Assembly: GCA_030490835.1 (NCBI GenBank)
Contig: CM059975.1
Coordinates: 32,768,133-32,832,132, forward strand
Direction of reading: 5' to 3'
DNA: 64,000 nucleotides
Source of the DNA: Annona cherimola
Lineage: Eukaryota; Streptophyta; Magnoliopsida; Magnoliales; Annonaceae
The notes below the pieces were generated by a model. It was given only the letters and a program-made list of their open reading frames with translations, was not told the DNA's origin and made no database searches. A program made the position numbers and the translations under genes. Positions 23,340 to 35,280 of this stretch are shown piece after piece (positions within the stretch are counted from its first letter, which is position 1; every line of letters begins with the position of its first letter).

Positions 23340-23640
23340 TATACTTACAACCATTCTTAAAATATGAAAATTATTTAGATCCGCTCAGGTATTTATTAAA
23401 ATGTTTTAATAATCCACGTAATCATTTATAGAGAGAATATTTTAGATGATTACTATGACTAATTAAGAACTTTGAAATAGATAGATGTATAAATTAAACA
23501 ATTCTATTAGAGTCATTTTATACTTTTATTTAATGAAGTCTAAACAGACATTTGATTTTGGATGAAACTTAATCGTTCAAAAGAAATAATTTTAAATACA
23601 ACGTACAAATTAAAATTCGATTTAATTAGCAAAGGATGAC
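23340..23640. repeat. Partial, diverged copy of the GCTTCTATG repeat family
   Basis: Carries ATTTAGATCCGCTC, TTTTAGATGATTA and AATTAAACAATTCTATTA in the same order as copies 1 and 2. Neither end is recognisable. Confidence 0.5.
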
Positions 23641-23662
23641 AAAAATGAGAAATCAACACTAA

Positions 23663-23923
23663 GTGTGTGTTTGAAATCCTATGAAATTTGTTGATTTAAA
23701 ACTTTTCAATCTTCACAAATGACTTTTTTTCGAATTGTTCTTTACGTCTTTCTAGGCAACTATCTTACGTTTAAATCATTTTTATATAATTACTTATATA
23801 ATTGTCTTATTTATTTTCAATTTATTCTTTTCCATCCTCATCATTGCCTCCATCACATCATATTATTTCTTCAATTTTAAAATTTTTATACAAAAAACTT
23901 TTCGTTTAATATTAAACACACCA
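23663..23923 (+). mobile_element. Tourist/PIF-type MITE, family 1 copy
   Basis: Ends GTGTGTGTTTG and AAACACACCA, with TAA on both sides (23660-23662 and 23924-23926). The body is more diverged than the copy at 7290. Confidence 0.8.
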
Positions 23924-24139
23924 TAAGACTGTATTATGGTTATGGGTATCATAGAAGCATTTCCTTAACCTACGTAGCATTCCAATCACTAGCAGTGCCA
24001 TACATAGCTACGGCAATTGCCCCCTGAATTTTGCTTTTGCATGGTTCAGTGTTATGAGTATATAGAATCATACCATATTTATTTTGTATTAACTATCTAG
24101 AATATTAAATATGATTTCCATGAAACAGGGGTTTTGTTT

Positions 24140-24510
24140 CAATGCAACCGTATGCATTTAAATTTCAATGCATCCGACTAGAAATTCTACTTTTGAAAAT
24201 TTTTAATAAAATTCTCAATCTAAGTGTATTTAACTTATGTATTAAGTTTTATTATTTTGAACTTTTTTGAATATATATATATTTGATTTTCAAAAAAAGG
24301 TATTTTAGTCAGTTACAAGTACTAAAACCCCCTTATCTTTAAAAATAAAAAAACATATCTACACATTTTCAAAAATGGTAAAATTTCTTTTATATATTAA
24401 ATTTACCTAGATTAAGAGTTTGATGAAAAATTTTCAAAAAAAAATTAAAAAATGAAAATTTTAACTAGATACATTGAAATTCTAATGCATCTGTTGTATT
24501 AAAACATTAT
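24140..24510. mobile_element. Foldback MITE, family 2 copy
   Basis: Inverted arms around a centre near 24315 carry AATCTAAGTGTATTTAA on one side and AAATTTACCTAGATT on the other. The tips contain TGCATCCG and TGCATCTG. Confidence 0.6.
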
Positions 24511-24640
24511 CAGAAAACATGAAAAATTCACCACAAATAAGCTGAGTTGTGTTTTAATGCATCAGAGTACAAAATTTCATTTTTTTAATAACTTTTTTAA
24601 AATTTTGTATAAGATTGTTAATCTAAATGTATTTAATTTA

Positions 24641-25014
24641 GATAAGTGATTATGTTAGCCCAGACCAAGTAAATGTCCCGCTTATCCCACTTCAAAAGAC
24701 TCATTTAAAAATACTTTTTATTTAATTTTTTCTCCATACACTTATCTAAATGTATTTAACATATAAACCAAGTTTTACCATTTTTTGATATGTGTATATA
24801 TATATTTTAAAATTTTTAAATATCTACCCTTATATTTGAAAATCTTTAAAAAATATATACACATATCTAAAAATGGTAAAACTTGATTTATATGTTAAAT
24901 ACACTTAAGTACATAAGAGTATGAAGAATAAAACAAAAAAATATTTTTAAATGGGTCTTTTGAGGTGGGCTAAGCAGGACATTTGCTTAGCCCGAACTAA
25001 TAGAATCATTTCTC
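24641..25014. mobile_element. Mutator-like MITE (9-bp TSD)
   Basis: The ends GATAAGTGATTATGTTAG and GAGAAATGATTCTATTAG (right end read in reverse complement) form the TIR, which extends into AAATGTCC-GCTTA. The flanks TTTAATTTA (24632-24640) and TTTAACTTA (25015-25023) are a 9-bp TSD with one change. 9-bp duplications are typical of Mutator elements. Confidence 0.65.
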
Positions 25015-25106
25015 TTTAACTTATATATATATATATATATTAAATTTTACTATTCTTGGAGATATTTAAATATATTTTTGATTTTTTGAAAATATGGATA
25101 TTTTAG

Positions 25107-25413
25107 GGGATGCAGTTGTGTGCACTGAGTGCATACACCAATTTTTTAATTTTTTTGAAAATTGTTTTACAAAACTGTTAATCTAAGTGTATTTAACATG
25201 TGTATCAATTTTTACCATTTTTGGTAATTTTTAAATATTTTAGAAATGCCACTGATTTTTAAAAATCTTCAAAAAATATTTAAAAATCTTCAAAAAAGTA
25301 AAAATTGATACACATGTTAAATACACTTAGATTAACAGCTTCATAAAAAATTAAAAAAAATTAAAAAATAAGTGTAGTACACCTGAGTGCATTGAGGCAT
25401 ATGATTGGCTTCC
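25107..25413. mobile_element. Foldback MITE, family 2, with perfect 9-bp TSD
   Basis: ATATTTTAG is found at 25098-25106 and 25414-25422. Inside, the arms GTGCACTGAGTGCAT...AATCTAAGTGTATTTAACA and its complement fold back. This copy shows that family 2 makes 9-bp duplications and is probably Mutator-derived. Confidence 0.75.
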
Positions 25414-25592
25414 ATATTTTAGTCACTTAAAATGGCTAAAGTGTCCTTGTTTGTAAAAATTTTTAAAAAACATACATACATATATTCAAAAATAATAAAA
25501 TTTAGTTTGTAGATTAAATATAGATAGATTAACAATCTTATAAAAAAAATTTTAAAAAGCAAGGTTCTGCACTCTGGTGTGTTGAAACACTC

Positions 25593-26340
25593 CAAAGTTA
25601 GCAGTTGTATTAGCCACTCCGAGTGCTTCCAACGACCCTGGGTCCCGTGCCCACGTGGGCACCATACGAAGCCATCCAATCCTACTGCTTCTCACACACT
25701 TCTTCCTCTCCGGCCCCACAAGTCGCATTCTGCCATGTGTCCATTCCAGCGACTGCAGTGGGCCGTTTCAATTATTTGAACTGCTCTTTATCATTTCTTC
25801 AGTTACAATGCCCTGTGCGTCTACCTCCCCGCCCACTAACCGGTGGTAACTCATTAATCCCACCACTGTACAACCTCGTGGATCAATCTGGACCCTTAAT
25901 ATTATCCATCTTGTCTTCCTAACACCAACTTTCGTTCCAGCCGCTTTCATTTCTTTCCACAGTGGGCCATCATCTGGAAAGACCAGCTGAGTTGCAGAGG
26001 CAAGAGAGAGTTGTAGCAAACGCGCATTTTGAGCGGGGACTACCTGACAGCAACACTGATGTAATTGATGGTTAAGGATTTAAATAGTAATTTAATTTTT
26101 ATTCAAATAGGTAATGGAAGTGGGGTGTGACCATAGCACTTTGGACGGTTTAGAGAGAGAGAGAGACGTGGGGGTTTGGAAATGGGCCCCACATGCCCAT
26201 TTGTCCTTCTTGCACTAAACAAGACCTTATCATGATAGGGTACTCTCACTGTCAATCCCACATCGCCTTTTTCCAAGGTTGTGACTCTTATTGGGGGAAC
26301 TTTTTCAATAATTTTTAGGATAAAACACAATAATTCATTG
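25593..26340. other. Low-copy, less AT-rich island; possible orphan promoter
   Basis: Balanced composition, a perfect 12-bp palindrome GCCCACGTGGGC (25649-25660) with a G-box core, a GA run near 26152, and GGGCCCCACATG near 26185. Open frames of 75-99 codons exist on both strands, but none has a recognisable domain. It may be the promoter or first exon of a gene broken up by the insertions to the right. Confidence 0.3.
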
Positions 26341-27444
26341 ACCTGAGAGCAATTACTTGAAAGAAATATATATTTTTTATAGGAGCATAATTAGTTAGGA
26401 TATATGGGTTGGAGACTAATCCTAACCCCTAGCATATTTAAAATTTTTTGACACTAATTCATTTACAATACATTTATAAAAATTTCAATGCTAATCTCAA
26501 ATCATTTGACACAAACGGATCATGTTGTGAGTTACTACTAGTTTGGCAAAATGGATTGAATAATAAATTATTTAAAATGTAATTATAAACAATCAATAAT
26601 GACTTCTGTTGCTAATAATTTATTTGAACTTAGAAGGTAAATTTTCATATTTATTTTTAGTTGAAATATAGATTAATTTCATTGATAATAATTATACATA
26701 ATTTATAACTAAACAGCAATAAATATATTAACTCTTTTACTATATGAGTGTAAATGAGTTTTACGAATTGATAAATTAAATGGGTTGATAACTGAGTAGA
26801 TCTGGTAGATACATTCAGTCCACAATTAACTCATTTATTTAAATGGATTGAATAGGTCATATAAGCAGATTGATGGATTAGAAAATCTTGATCGTAATTT
26901 GCTTCAAATCAAGCCTAGTCGGTTAGCTCACGAGTTAACTCTAAGCAAGTAAAATTCACCATATTTTTCTTTTCTTTCCATCCATCTAAATTGCTAGTGG
27001 TTGTTCCTAGTTGAGGGACCTTAGGGCTTGCTCATGTCTTACCATGCAACCTAGTTGTACGTGAGCACCTACCTTTTTGCTTGATAGAACTTTATTAAGT
27101 AATTGACTTTCTTGTTAATAGCCCCCTCAATCTGTAAAGACGAGTGCATTTTCTAATTAAAATTGTTGGTGAAATAAAAGATTTTTTTAATTAAAATTAT
27201 TGATGAAATAAAAATTTTCTTTCATATATTTCATGATGCGTGATTATTTAGGAAATTCAATTTATTCATTAAATATATTTCGTATTAATTCTGCAATAGT
27301 AATTTATACTATATTCAAATAAAATAGATTTATATGCCTAATTAATAATTAACAAATTTGTATATCTGTATGATCAACTCGTTAGCCTCATTCTAGGGTA
27401 CAATATTTAATGAGCGATGATTGTTTACGGCCGATTGCACGGGA
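26341..27444. other. AT-rich intergenic DNA
   Basis: No feature recognised on either strand. Confidence 0.45.
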
Positions 27445-27740
27445 GCAACAATGCATCCGGCCATAATACATATTTTTATTTATTTCATGGACATGTAAAG
27501 TTGGGTATATTTAATCTATAAATCGAGTTGACCATTTTTAGATATTTTTAATTATTTTTTTAAACATAGTGACATTTTTGTAATTTTTTGTCTCAAATTA
27601 CGAAAATGCCAGTATGTTTAAAAATAAAAATACTAAAAAATATCTAAAAATGATAAATATTGATTTATAGATTAAATACACCTATATTTATATATCTATA
27701 AAAAACTGAAAAATAAAAATATATGTTTTTTAGGTTGGCC
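27445..27740. mobile_element. Foldback MITE, family 2 copy
   Basis: The arm 27515-27590 (ATCTATAAATCGAGTTGACC...) is matched in reverse by 27599-27675 (...AAATATTGATTTATAGAT). The centre is near 27594. A short palindromic GGCCTAAGT/ACTTAGGCC block follows at 27733-27762. Confidence 0.65.
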
Positions 27741-27889
27741 TAAGTAAGGCCTAACTTAGGCCGGCCTAACTAAATCACCCATCATATTTAATATCATTAT
27801 ATCTTGCAATAAGATGTATAACTCGGGCCAAATTAACTTGACTCAAACATCAACCAAGCCCTAAAAAACTAGATTTTGGTTCTTTTTAT

Positions 27890-28315
27890 GGTCAAATTTC
27901 TGATATACCCTTGAATTTTACTTCTAATTTTATTTATATCTACAACCTTTTAAAAATTTTGAATATGCTTATGTATTTTTCTCAAAATTTTGTTTATACC
28001 TATAACCCTATGTGAAATGATAAATATATCCAAATCTAAATTATAATTTTAAGTTAAAAATTCACATTTAAATAAAATCTTACAGATTTTTACCGCTATA
28101 GAATTATGCATCATTTCGATGTGATTTTTATTTATAAATTTATAATTAGGTTTTGAGTATATTCGTCATTTCACATGAAAGTCTAATTATGAATCAAAAT
28201 TTGTAGAAAATACAAGGGTATATTTAGAGCTTTTGAAAGTTTATAGATATGAGTGATATTAGAAGTAAATTTTACGGGTATATGTGAAATTTTCTCTATT
28301 TGTTTTTTTTATAAC
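27890..28315. mobile_element. Foldback element, family 3 copy
   Basis: The arm beginning AAATTTCTGATATACCCTTG is complemented by the arm ending GGGTATATGTGAAATTT. The inner blocks ATGTGAAATGATAAATAT and GTATATTCGTCATTTCACAT also pair. Confidence 0.65.
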
Positions 28316-28626
28316 GACCTAGGCATGTGGCTCACTATCGAAGTATCTCGGCTTGCCTTTTGTATTTACAGTTGTCAATGCTCGAATTTATGACCGATTA
28401 AGGGTCTTTTTAATTTATAAAGATTGTCTTTCGCCAACTGATTTGCATACAAAACTAATTTGTCCTTGGCATATGTTTGGCTAATCAATTAGTGAGAAAT
28501 GTTGTTAATCAATTAGTGGGTTTAGGTGTTAACAATTACAAATGTATGAGTATTGAATATCAGAGCAATCGGACGAGACCTCTACAGTGAGCTCACATGC
28601 CTTTTTCAAATATGAATATATAAAAT

Positions 28627-28983
28627 TATTAGATCTTGTAAGATCTATTAGGTATTCTACGATCCTGTAAGGTGACCTAATATAATATAATCCTAAGATT
28701 CTACATAAAAGTGGTAGCCGAGTATATTATGAGATATGACAATTTCTTAAGTGGTTGATTCTATTTCTATTTAAGTATGATGAGAAGACTTTATATAAGT
28801 ATAGGAGTTTGGGTCCCTCCTATACATAATTTACATTTGTAGTTGCCCATCGGCTACTAGTATTATGAGGAGAAAGTGCTATAAAAGAAGACTTTGTACT
28901 CAGTAAGATTGTTCCCGTTATTCTATGTAGAATCTATGACATCAATGGATTCAAGTATGCTTTCACATTACCCAAATCCAACA
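28627..28983 (+). repeat. 5' LTR of Copia A
   Basis: Starts TATTAGATCTTG (the expected TG has changed to TA) and ends CCAACA. It contains a TTATATAAG TATA-like word near 28792. Confidence 0.88.
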
Positions 28984-29321
28984 TGTGATATTAGAGTGGT
29001 TCTCCCTCTAGTAGATGTGGTTTGGAAAGTTGAGTCAATGAAAGCAAGGGTTGTAAGCAGAAACCTAAAGTTGAGTTATGGTTCAAGGACAAACCAAATC
29101 TCACATCACAAAGGGGAGATAGTTCCTAATGGTTTATAAATAGGTCTCAAGTTGAACATGGTGTGACACGTTTTAAAATCGTACGGCTAGGCTGCCAGGC
29201 TAGAGCAGACAATATCACACCGTAAGACCCATAGCCCACAAGCCTAACGGTCATTTTTCTGGGTCTGTGTGCTCTGTGCGTCAGGCTCAATGGTAATTTT
29301 TCTAGGTCCATATGTGACATA
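28984..29321 (+). mobile_element. TRIM-like segment between the A 5' LTR and its primer site
   Basis: GATATTAGAGTGG followed by CTCTAGTAGATGTGGTT matches the primer site plus internal part of the TRIM at 4527. The next ~230 bp match the TRIM LTR (CTCACATCACAAAGGGGAG, TTTTAAAATCGTACGGCT, AATATCACACCGTA). The intact TGGTATCAGAGC follows at 29322. So a TRIM half sits between LTR and PBS. Confidence 0.55.
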
Positions 29322-29333
29322 TGGTATCAGAGC
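29322..29333 (+). promoter_or_regulatory. Primer-binding site of Copia A
   Basis: TGGTATCAGAGC is complementary to the 3' end of initiator-Met tRNA, the usual plant Copia primer. It is displaced 338 bp from the LTR end by the TRIM-like segment. Confidence 0.65.
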
Positions 29334-30180
29334 CCACGTATGATTTTTTGGGCATAATAGATTCCATAATTGTTGATTATCAAATGCTATTTTTTTGCAT
29401 AATTGTTATATGCGGAAATTAATGATTGCATGTATTAGATTATTTCCAGCTGAGTAATATATGTTGATGTATAATGGTTTCCGTCAATATGGTTACAAAT
29501 AGGATTTCATGTTTTTCCTGATTTTACGTGTCTTATTTTCCATGAATTTGAATAAAAAATCAAAATAAATTGGAATTTTCACAATGCCTTTTGTGAATGT
29601 ACATGCAAAATTTATGAAAAAATTTATCATTTTCTTGTGGATTACAACATGCTTTATAGAACAAAATTTGTGTGCAAATCATAGAATTTTAAGCATTAAA
29701 TTTTGTTCATTTAAATATGGGATTATGATGGATGATGTGAATTAAATGGATGTTGAGCGTATGCTAGTGGACTGCAAATATTATTAGCCCTATTTATCCC
29801 CCTCAGTCATGCTTCCTCATAAAAAGCAATAATTTTAATTTCCAACCATGCTATATAATTTTCTATTTTGCATGCCAGCCTTTATTATATTTTTTCGATT
29901 AATTTATGGCATGTTTAGTGGTAGATTTGTTTTCACCATAAATAAACCAATTGAATTAGCCATGACCGTACATCGCCTCTGAACTAAGGAGTTAGCATGC
30001 TTATGGAAATATTAAAAATATATATATATAGAAGCTTTGAGATTCACATAAATATACCAAACATTTGATTTGTTCATGTAAATATGTTGATATATGACTT
30101 ATTATAAGAACTTTTAATTTTTTCATAAATACACCAAACTTTTAATTTGTTCATGTAAATATGTTGATATATGAATTATT
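29334..30180 (+). other. Leader of Copia A, first part
   Basis: AT-rich and non-coding. At 30048-30185 a ~75-bp block (ATTTGTTCATGTAAATATG, TTGATATATGA) is repeated twice, directly before the B insertion. Confidence 0.6.
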
Positions 30181-30185
30181 ATAGG

Positions 30186-31846
30186 TGTTGGAAACATGTG
30201 GAAAATAAGTCAGGTCTATGTTTTGATTATTAACAAATCAATTTGAGTAAGTTTTGATTATTAACTGTTTGTGAAGATGATTAAAGGATATAAAAATGAA
30301 GAAAATGAAGCATGACAAGTCAAGTCGATTTCCAAGTCGACTCAGGCATTGACTTAGGCCAAGTCGATCCCCAAATCGACTCCAGCAGCGACTTCAAAAC
30401 ATCATTTTTGTCCAGCGTTGAAATCGGGGAGTAAAGCTGCCGAAGTCGCAAACGAAGTCGACTCCGCATGCGACTTGGGTGAAATCGCAGCCAAATTAAC
30501 TCCAACATCGACTTCAAACGTGATTTTCTGTCCAGAGTTGAAATTGGGGACGAGAGCTACCGAAGTCGCAGACCAAGTCGACTCCACATGCGACTTGGGT
30601 GAAGTTGCAGGCCAAGTCGACTCCAGCTTCGACTTCAGACTGGCAGCACGCGTTTTGAAGAGCTAAGTCACGAACCAAGTCAACTCAATGCTCGACTTGA
30701 GTAAAATTGAAGACCAAGTAGACTCAAATATTCTACTTAGGCCAAATGAAGATCAAATCAAGTCCAAAGCAAACAAAGTTGCATGTATTCATCATGGAAA
30801 ATCAAGATCACACACTTCATGTACTCCAAGATTCAATGATTCAAAGTTTACAAGTCACGAAGCTAAAGGACATCAAGCTATGATGAATATACTGAGTTTC
30901 AAATGACATAAATCAAGGGAAGTACATTAATTTGAAGAAATTTAAGTGACCAAAGTCATCTCCAAGGATTTCAAGTTCATCAAGCAAGCCAAGGAAGTGA
31001 AGTCGCACCCGAAGTCGACTTCACCTGCGACTTGGGTCAAGTCCAGGACCAAGTCGACCCGAGGAAGAACTTGAACAGCCTGAGCACAGCGAAGTCGCAC
31101 CCGAAGTCGACTCCACCTGCGACTTGGGTCGTAACGGTCGGAAATTTTTCGAACATTGGCGCATTAAATGCTCGCCACCTACTTCCAAACGTTCGGATTC
31201 CCTCGCCATTTATATAAGACATTCAATATGAACGTAGAGCGAAGCTGAAACATCATTGATTGAGCACAACTCTCATCTCTAAGAGTATTAAGTGATTAAG
31301 CCAACATCTAGAAGACGAACCTTGCTTTCAAACTAACAAGAGCTGCTCGTTGAATCTTTCAGACTGCTTTACAAGTTCTTCTCTGCGCCAAATCTGCCTC
31401 TACACACCAGTAATGTGTAGAAACTTTCTTTTATTCTTTCTTGTTGTATTGAACTTGATTTAGTTTGGGTAACTAAGATCAAGTGTAAGCAAATTAGTGT
31501 GTGATTCGAGTGGAACTCGTCAACTACTTGTGCTGTGAGTTGTTGATGCCCCTAGAGCTGAAATCTAAAAGAGAGCAGTGACTCTAGTTGTATTTGTGAA
31601 ATACATAGTGGAACCCAAGTCACAAGAGGTGTGAGCTTTGAAGAGTGGAGTAGGGAAGGTTGCCCGAACCACTATAAATCTTGTCCATTGATTTATTTCA
31701 GCTCTTATTATCTTATTATTTTTCTTTTGTTTCATTGAAGGCGATTAAACTAAACCGGGGTAAAGTTTCTGTTTAAAGTTGAAAATTTTTAATTACCCAA
31801 TTCACCCCTCCCCTCTTGGATATTTGCCATTAACTCGGGACCAACA
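30186..31846 (+). repeat. 5' LTR of element B
   Basis: TGTTGGAAACATG ... GGGACCAACA. It holds two GTCGAC-module arrays (30321-30640 and 30988-31130) and a TATATAAG TATA box (31211-31218), which would place the transcript start near 31240. Confidence 0.93.
30321..31130 (+). repeat. GTCGAC/AAGTCGC module arrays in B 5' LTR
   Basis: A roughly 40-bp unit, with CCAAGTCGACTCCA and TGCGACTTGGGT halves that can pair, recurs with variation at 30321-30640 and 30988-31130. It is CpG-rich in an AT-rich neighbourhood. The same modules are in the 3' LTR (37297-37590, 37958-38100). Confidence 0.85.
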
Positions 31847-31893
31847 AGTGAATCAGAGCAGGTCTTTGAGTTTTATTAAAGAGATCTTTTGAT

Positions 31894-33752
31894 ATGACAT
31901 CCCAATCTACTTCCGTTCTCGCATTTGCCGAAGGCCAATCTTTTACTAGGCCACCATTGTTTGATGGGAACAATTTTGGCTATTGGAAGCTACGTATAAA
32001 ACAACTCATCATGGCTACAGATATGACTCTTGGATTGCAATCCAAGACAGTGTAACATTGCCTACTGATGAAAGAGCTTCCAAATTGACCGATGAGGAAG
32101 TAAAAACTGTTAAGAGCAACGCTAAAACTATGAATTCATTGTTTTGTGCTCTTACTGCTTTTGAATACGATAGAGTATCCTCTTGTTTGACCGCCAAAGA
32201 GATATGGGATACACTAACATCTATCTATGAAGGAACTTCTCAAGTCCAAGGGACAAGGAGAAATATTTTGATTGGAGAATTGGAAAGCTTTAAAATGCTA
32301 GAAACAGAAAATATTTCTGAAATATTTGCTAGATTCTCTTAAATTACTAATGCTTTGAAAGGTCTTGGAAAAGCTATCTCCGAATCTGAACAAGTCATGA
32401 AGATCCTAAGAGCTCTACCGGAATCTTCGACTCCAAAGATTACTGCAATAGAAGAAGCCAAAAATCTGAACACGTTGAAGCTAGAAGACCTCATTAGCTC
32501 ATTAATATCACATGAGCTAATCAAGAAAAGAAATGAAGATCACCACAAAGGAAAGAGAGCAATTGTACTAAAAGTCACTCATAACTCGGATGAGTTCACC
32601 TCCTCATCTCACAACGATGATGAAGACATTGCTCTATTAACTCGCAAATTTCGAAAGTTCGTAAGGAAAGAAAAGAACTTTAAAGATTTCAAAGAGAGAC
32701 CTCGAAAAGAGAAAAAGAAAGAGGTTACAAAGTGTTATAGATGCGGCAGTATGGGACATATGCAAGCTCAATGTCCTACACCGGAAGAAAGATCAAAGGA
32801 TCATCATGAAAAGAAGGAAAGATATGAAAGCTGAAAATTCCAAAAGCCTAAGGGAAGAGGAATGTACGTGAATGAAGAAACTTCATCAACAAGTAGCTCC
32901 TCAACCGATGATTTTGAAGCAGCAAATTGCGCAAGAATATGCTGCATGACGCAGATTGAACAAGAGAAACTTTGAACACAACAGAAGTTTTGGAAGAACA
33001 AACCACCTCAACAAAATGTACAAGTAATGAAGAGGTAACTTCCAAATTTTGTTATTCTCAATCTACTCATTCTTCTATTCAAAAATGTCTCAAATGTGCT
33101 GAATTAGAGGAATTACAACATGCATATGATTCATTATATGAGAAAATCAAAAAACTAGGAAATAAGTTATTATTAAAGAGACAACAATGTAATTCCATTA
33201 TTATTGTAAATGGAAAACTAGCAGAAAGAACAACAAAACTGAAAGAAGAAAATGAACTATTATTGAAAGAAGTGGAAAAATTGAAAAAGGAGAATGAATC
33301 CTTAAATGAATAATTAACTAAGTTCTCTAATCCATGAGAAAGTGTGAAAATGTTTCTGAACATGACCTCTCAAAACAGTAGAAGAGGTCTTGGATACTCC
33401 ACATTTGAGCAAGGAGAAAGTAACAAATCAAATGTGCCAAAACTTTAGAAAAATCAAGCTAAAGTTGCACCTATTTACAAACCCAAAGGGAAACAAGTTG
33501 TTTGGACTAGAAGACCAACTTTTGAACTACTACATACTTGGAGGCCTACTCCTAGAATACCAATAGCCTGCAACTTTTGCAATAAGATGGGTCATAAAAT
33601 TTATAAATGCAACTTCAAGAAACTGTATGACCATGGTGCAAAATTAGTTTGGGTTTCAAAAAACACAAGATTTGGGCTTTCAAAAATAGAACAACAAAGA
33701 TTAAATCAGTTTACTAACCCAAATGGACCCATAAAATGGGTACCAAAGAGAT
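31894..33752 (+). pseudogene. gag: gag of element B (broken)
   Basis: The start ATG 31894 is followed by TRPPLFDGNNFGYWKLR, the usual Copia Gag N-terminus. A 1-base deletion near 32025 (compared with element C) shifts the frame. TAA at 32340 and TGA at 32832 interrupt the main frame, which otherwise continues through the UBN2-type Gag core. The zinc knuckle CYRCGSMGHMQAQC lies near 32735. A Lys/Glu-rich coiled-coil-like part (33080-33310) and a second knuckle CNFCNKMGHKIYKC (~33570) follow, ending at KWVPKR. Gag would form the particle. This copy cannot make a full protein. Confidence 0.85.
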
Positions 33753-33761
33753 AAGCTTTAT

Positions 33762-34157
33762 TTGCTCATTTTTCAGGTATGTTTCAAGGCAAAGGCAAAC
33801 AACGTTTGGTTCATGGATAGTGGTTGCTCAAGGCATATAACCGGAGAAAGAAGTTTATTTCATAAACTCAAGCCTTGCAACGATGGAACTATTGCCTTTG
33901 GAAATAAAATCAAAGGTAAAATCAAATGTAAAGAAAATATTTATAGTATTTCAAATGCATGTATGGAGGATGTGTTATTTGTTGAAGGACTCAAGCACAA
34001 TCTAATGAGTATTAGTCAATTATGTGACAAAGGATACAAGATTGTGTTTGAATCATCTATGTGCAATGTATTTGATGGAGAACATATCATGTTTAGAGGA
34101 AAAAACATTGAAATATATATTTGGTTTCACTTGATGAATTACATGGTCAATGTCTAA
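33762..34157 (+). pseudogene. Aspartic protease region of element B pol
   Basis: NNVWFMDSGCSRHITG carries the catalytic DSG (~33816). The segment up to GLKHNLMSISQLCDKGYK is the usual Copia protease end. The frame then shifts before the integrase. Confidence 0.85.
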
Positions 34158-34167
34158 TGACCATTGA

Positions 34168-35270
34168 CAATGATCCATGAGTTTAGCATAAGAGGCTTGG
34201 GCATGTAAACATGTCAAACATCAAGACCCTATGGAAAAAGAATGGTAGATGGATTGCCAAAATTGAAATATGACAAAGATAAAATTTGTAAGGCATGTCA
34301 ATTGTTAAAACAACCTAAAATGTCTTTCTCTACCAAAAAGGAGATTTTCACCATTAGGCCACTTGAATTGCTACACATGGATCTATATGGGTCATCCGAC
34401 ATTTTAACCATTGGTGGAAAGAAGTATGTGTTTGTAATAGTTGATGATTTTTCAAGATTCACAAGGGTAATTCTCTTAGCTAGCAAAGATGAAGCTTTCT
34501 CTATGTTTGCAACTTTTGTAAACTTCGTGCAAAATGAAAAACAAAGTATTATTATGACCATTAGAAGTGATCATGATGGTGAGTTTGAAAATAAACGATT
34601 CATAGAATTATGTAATGAAAAAGGAATTCACCATATATTTTCTACACCAAGAACTCCACAACAAAATGGAGTGGTTGAAAGGAAAAATAGAACTATACAA
34701 GAGATGGCTAGAACAATGCTAAATGAAAGTAAATTATTCAAGAAATTTTGGGGTGAAGCTGTAAGTACAGCTTGTCATATGTTAAACCGAGTTACCATTA
34801 GAGCAATCTTGAAAAAGACCCCATATGAGCTATGGAAAGGTAGAAAACCAAATATTTCATATTTTCATGCTTTTGGTTGCACATGTTATGTTTTGAACAA
34901 TGGAAAAACCAACTTGGAAAAACTGGATGCTAAGAGTGATGAGGCAATATTCCTTAGTTACTCATCAAATAGCAAAGCATATAGAGTCTTCAATAAACGG
35001 AACCAAGTTGTAGAAGAGTCAATACATCTTGTTTTTGATAAATTTAATCCATGCTCCAAAAGAAAAGATGATTTAAGTGATGCAGATGATGTCACAAGTA
35101 ACCTTGAAAAATTGCATGTGAAAAAGCAAGAAGAATCCACAGAAGAAAGGGTAAGTGAAGGTAATAATTCCTATAAACCTCCAACTGATTTAAAGTTAAA
35201 AAATGTCCATCCAATTGAGCAATTTATCGGCAATATTTATGAAGGTGTTAAGATTAGAAGGTCAAAATAA
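34168..35270 (+). pseudogene. Integrase of element B pol
   Basis: The region starts with a damaged GAG-pre-integrase HHCC motif ending in CKACQ (~34290). The catalytic core has Asp in HMDLYG (34379), Asp in RSDHDGEFEN (34569) and Glu in GVVERKNR (34677), so the D-D-E triad is intact. A C-terminal GKKT-like region continues to 35270, where a TAA stops it just before the RT. It inserts element cDNA into the genome in living relatives. Confidence 0.88.
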
Positions 35271-35280
35271 AATATTTGTG

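Larger units (their letters stand above)
24545..25592. mobile_element. Foldback MITE, family 2 copy split by two further MITEs
   Basis: The left part starts near GCATCAGAGTACAAAATT (24560) and the right part ends near TTCTGCACTCTGGTG (25563). Removing 24641-25023 and 25107-25422 leaves one family 2 foldback of normal size. The nesting is supported by the 9-bp duplications of both inserts. Confidence 0.6.

Noticed and set aside
30320..31217. Several ~60-80-codon ORFs with repeated VDS and CDLG peptides in LTRs
   Set aside because: They are translations of the GTCGAC modules in several frames. The same pattern appears in all LTRs, with no start or conservation logic.
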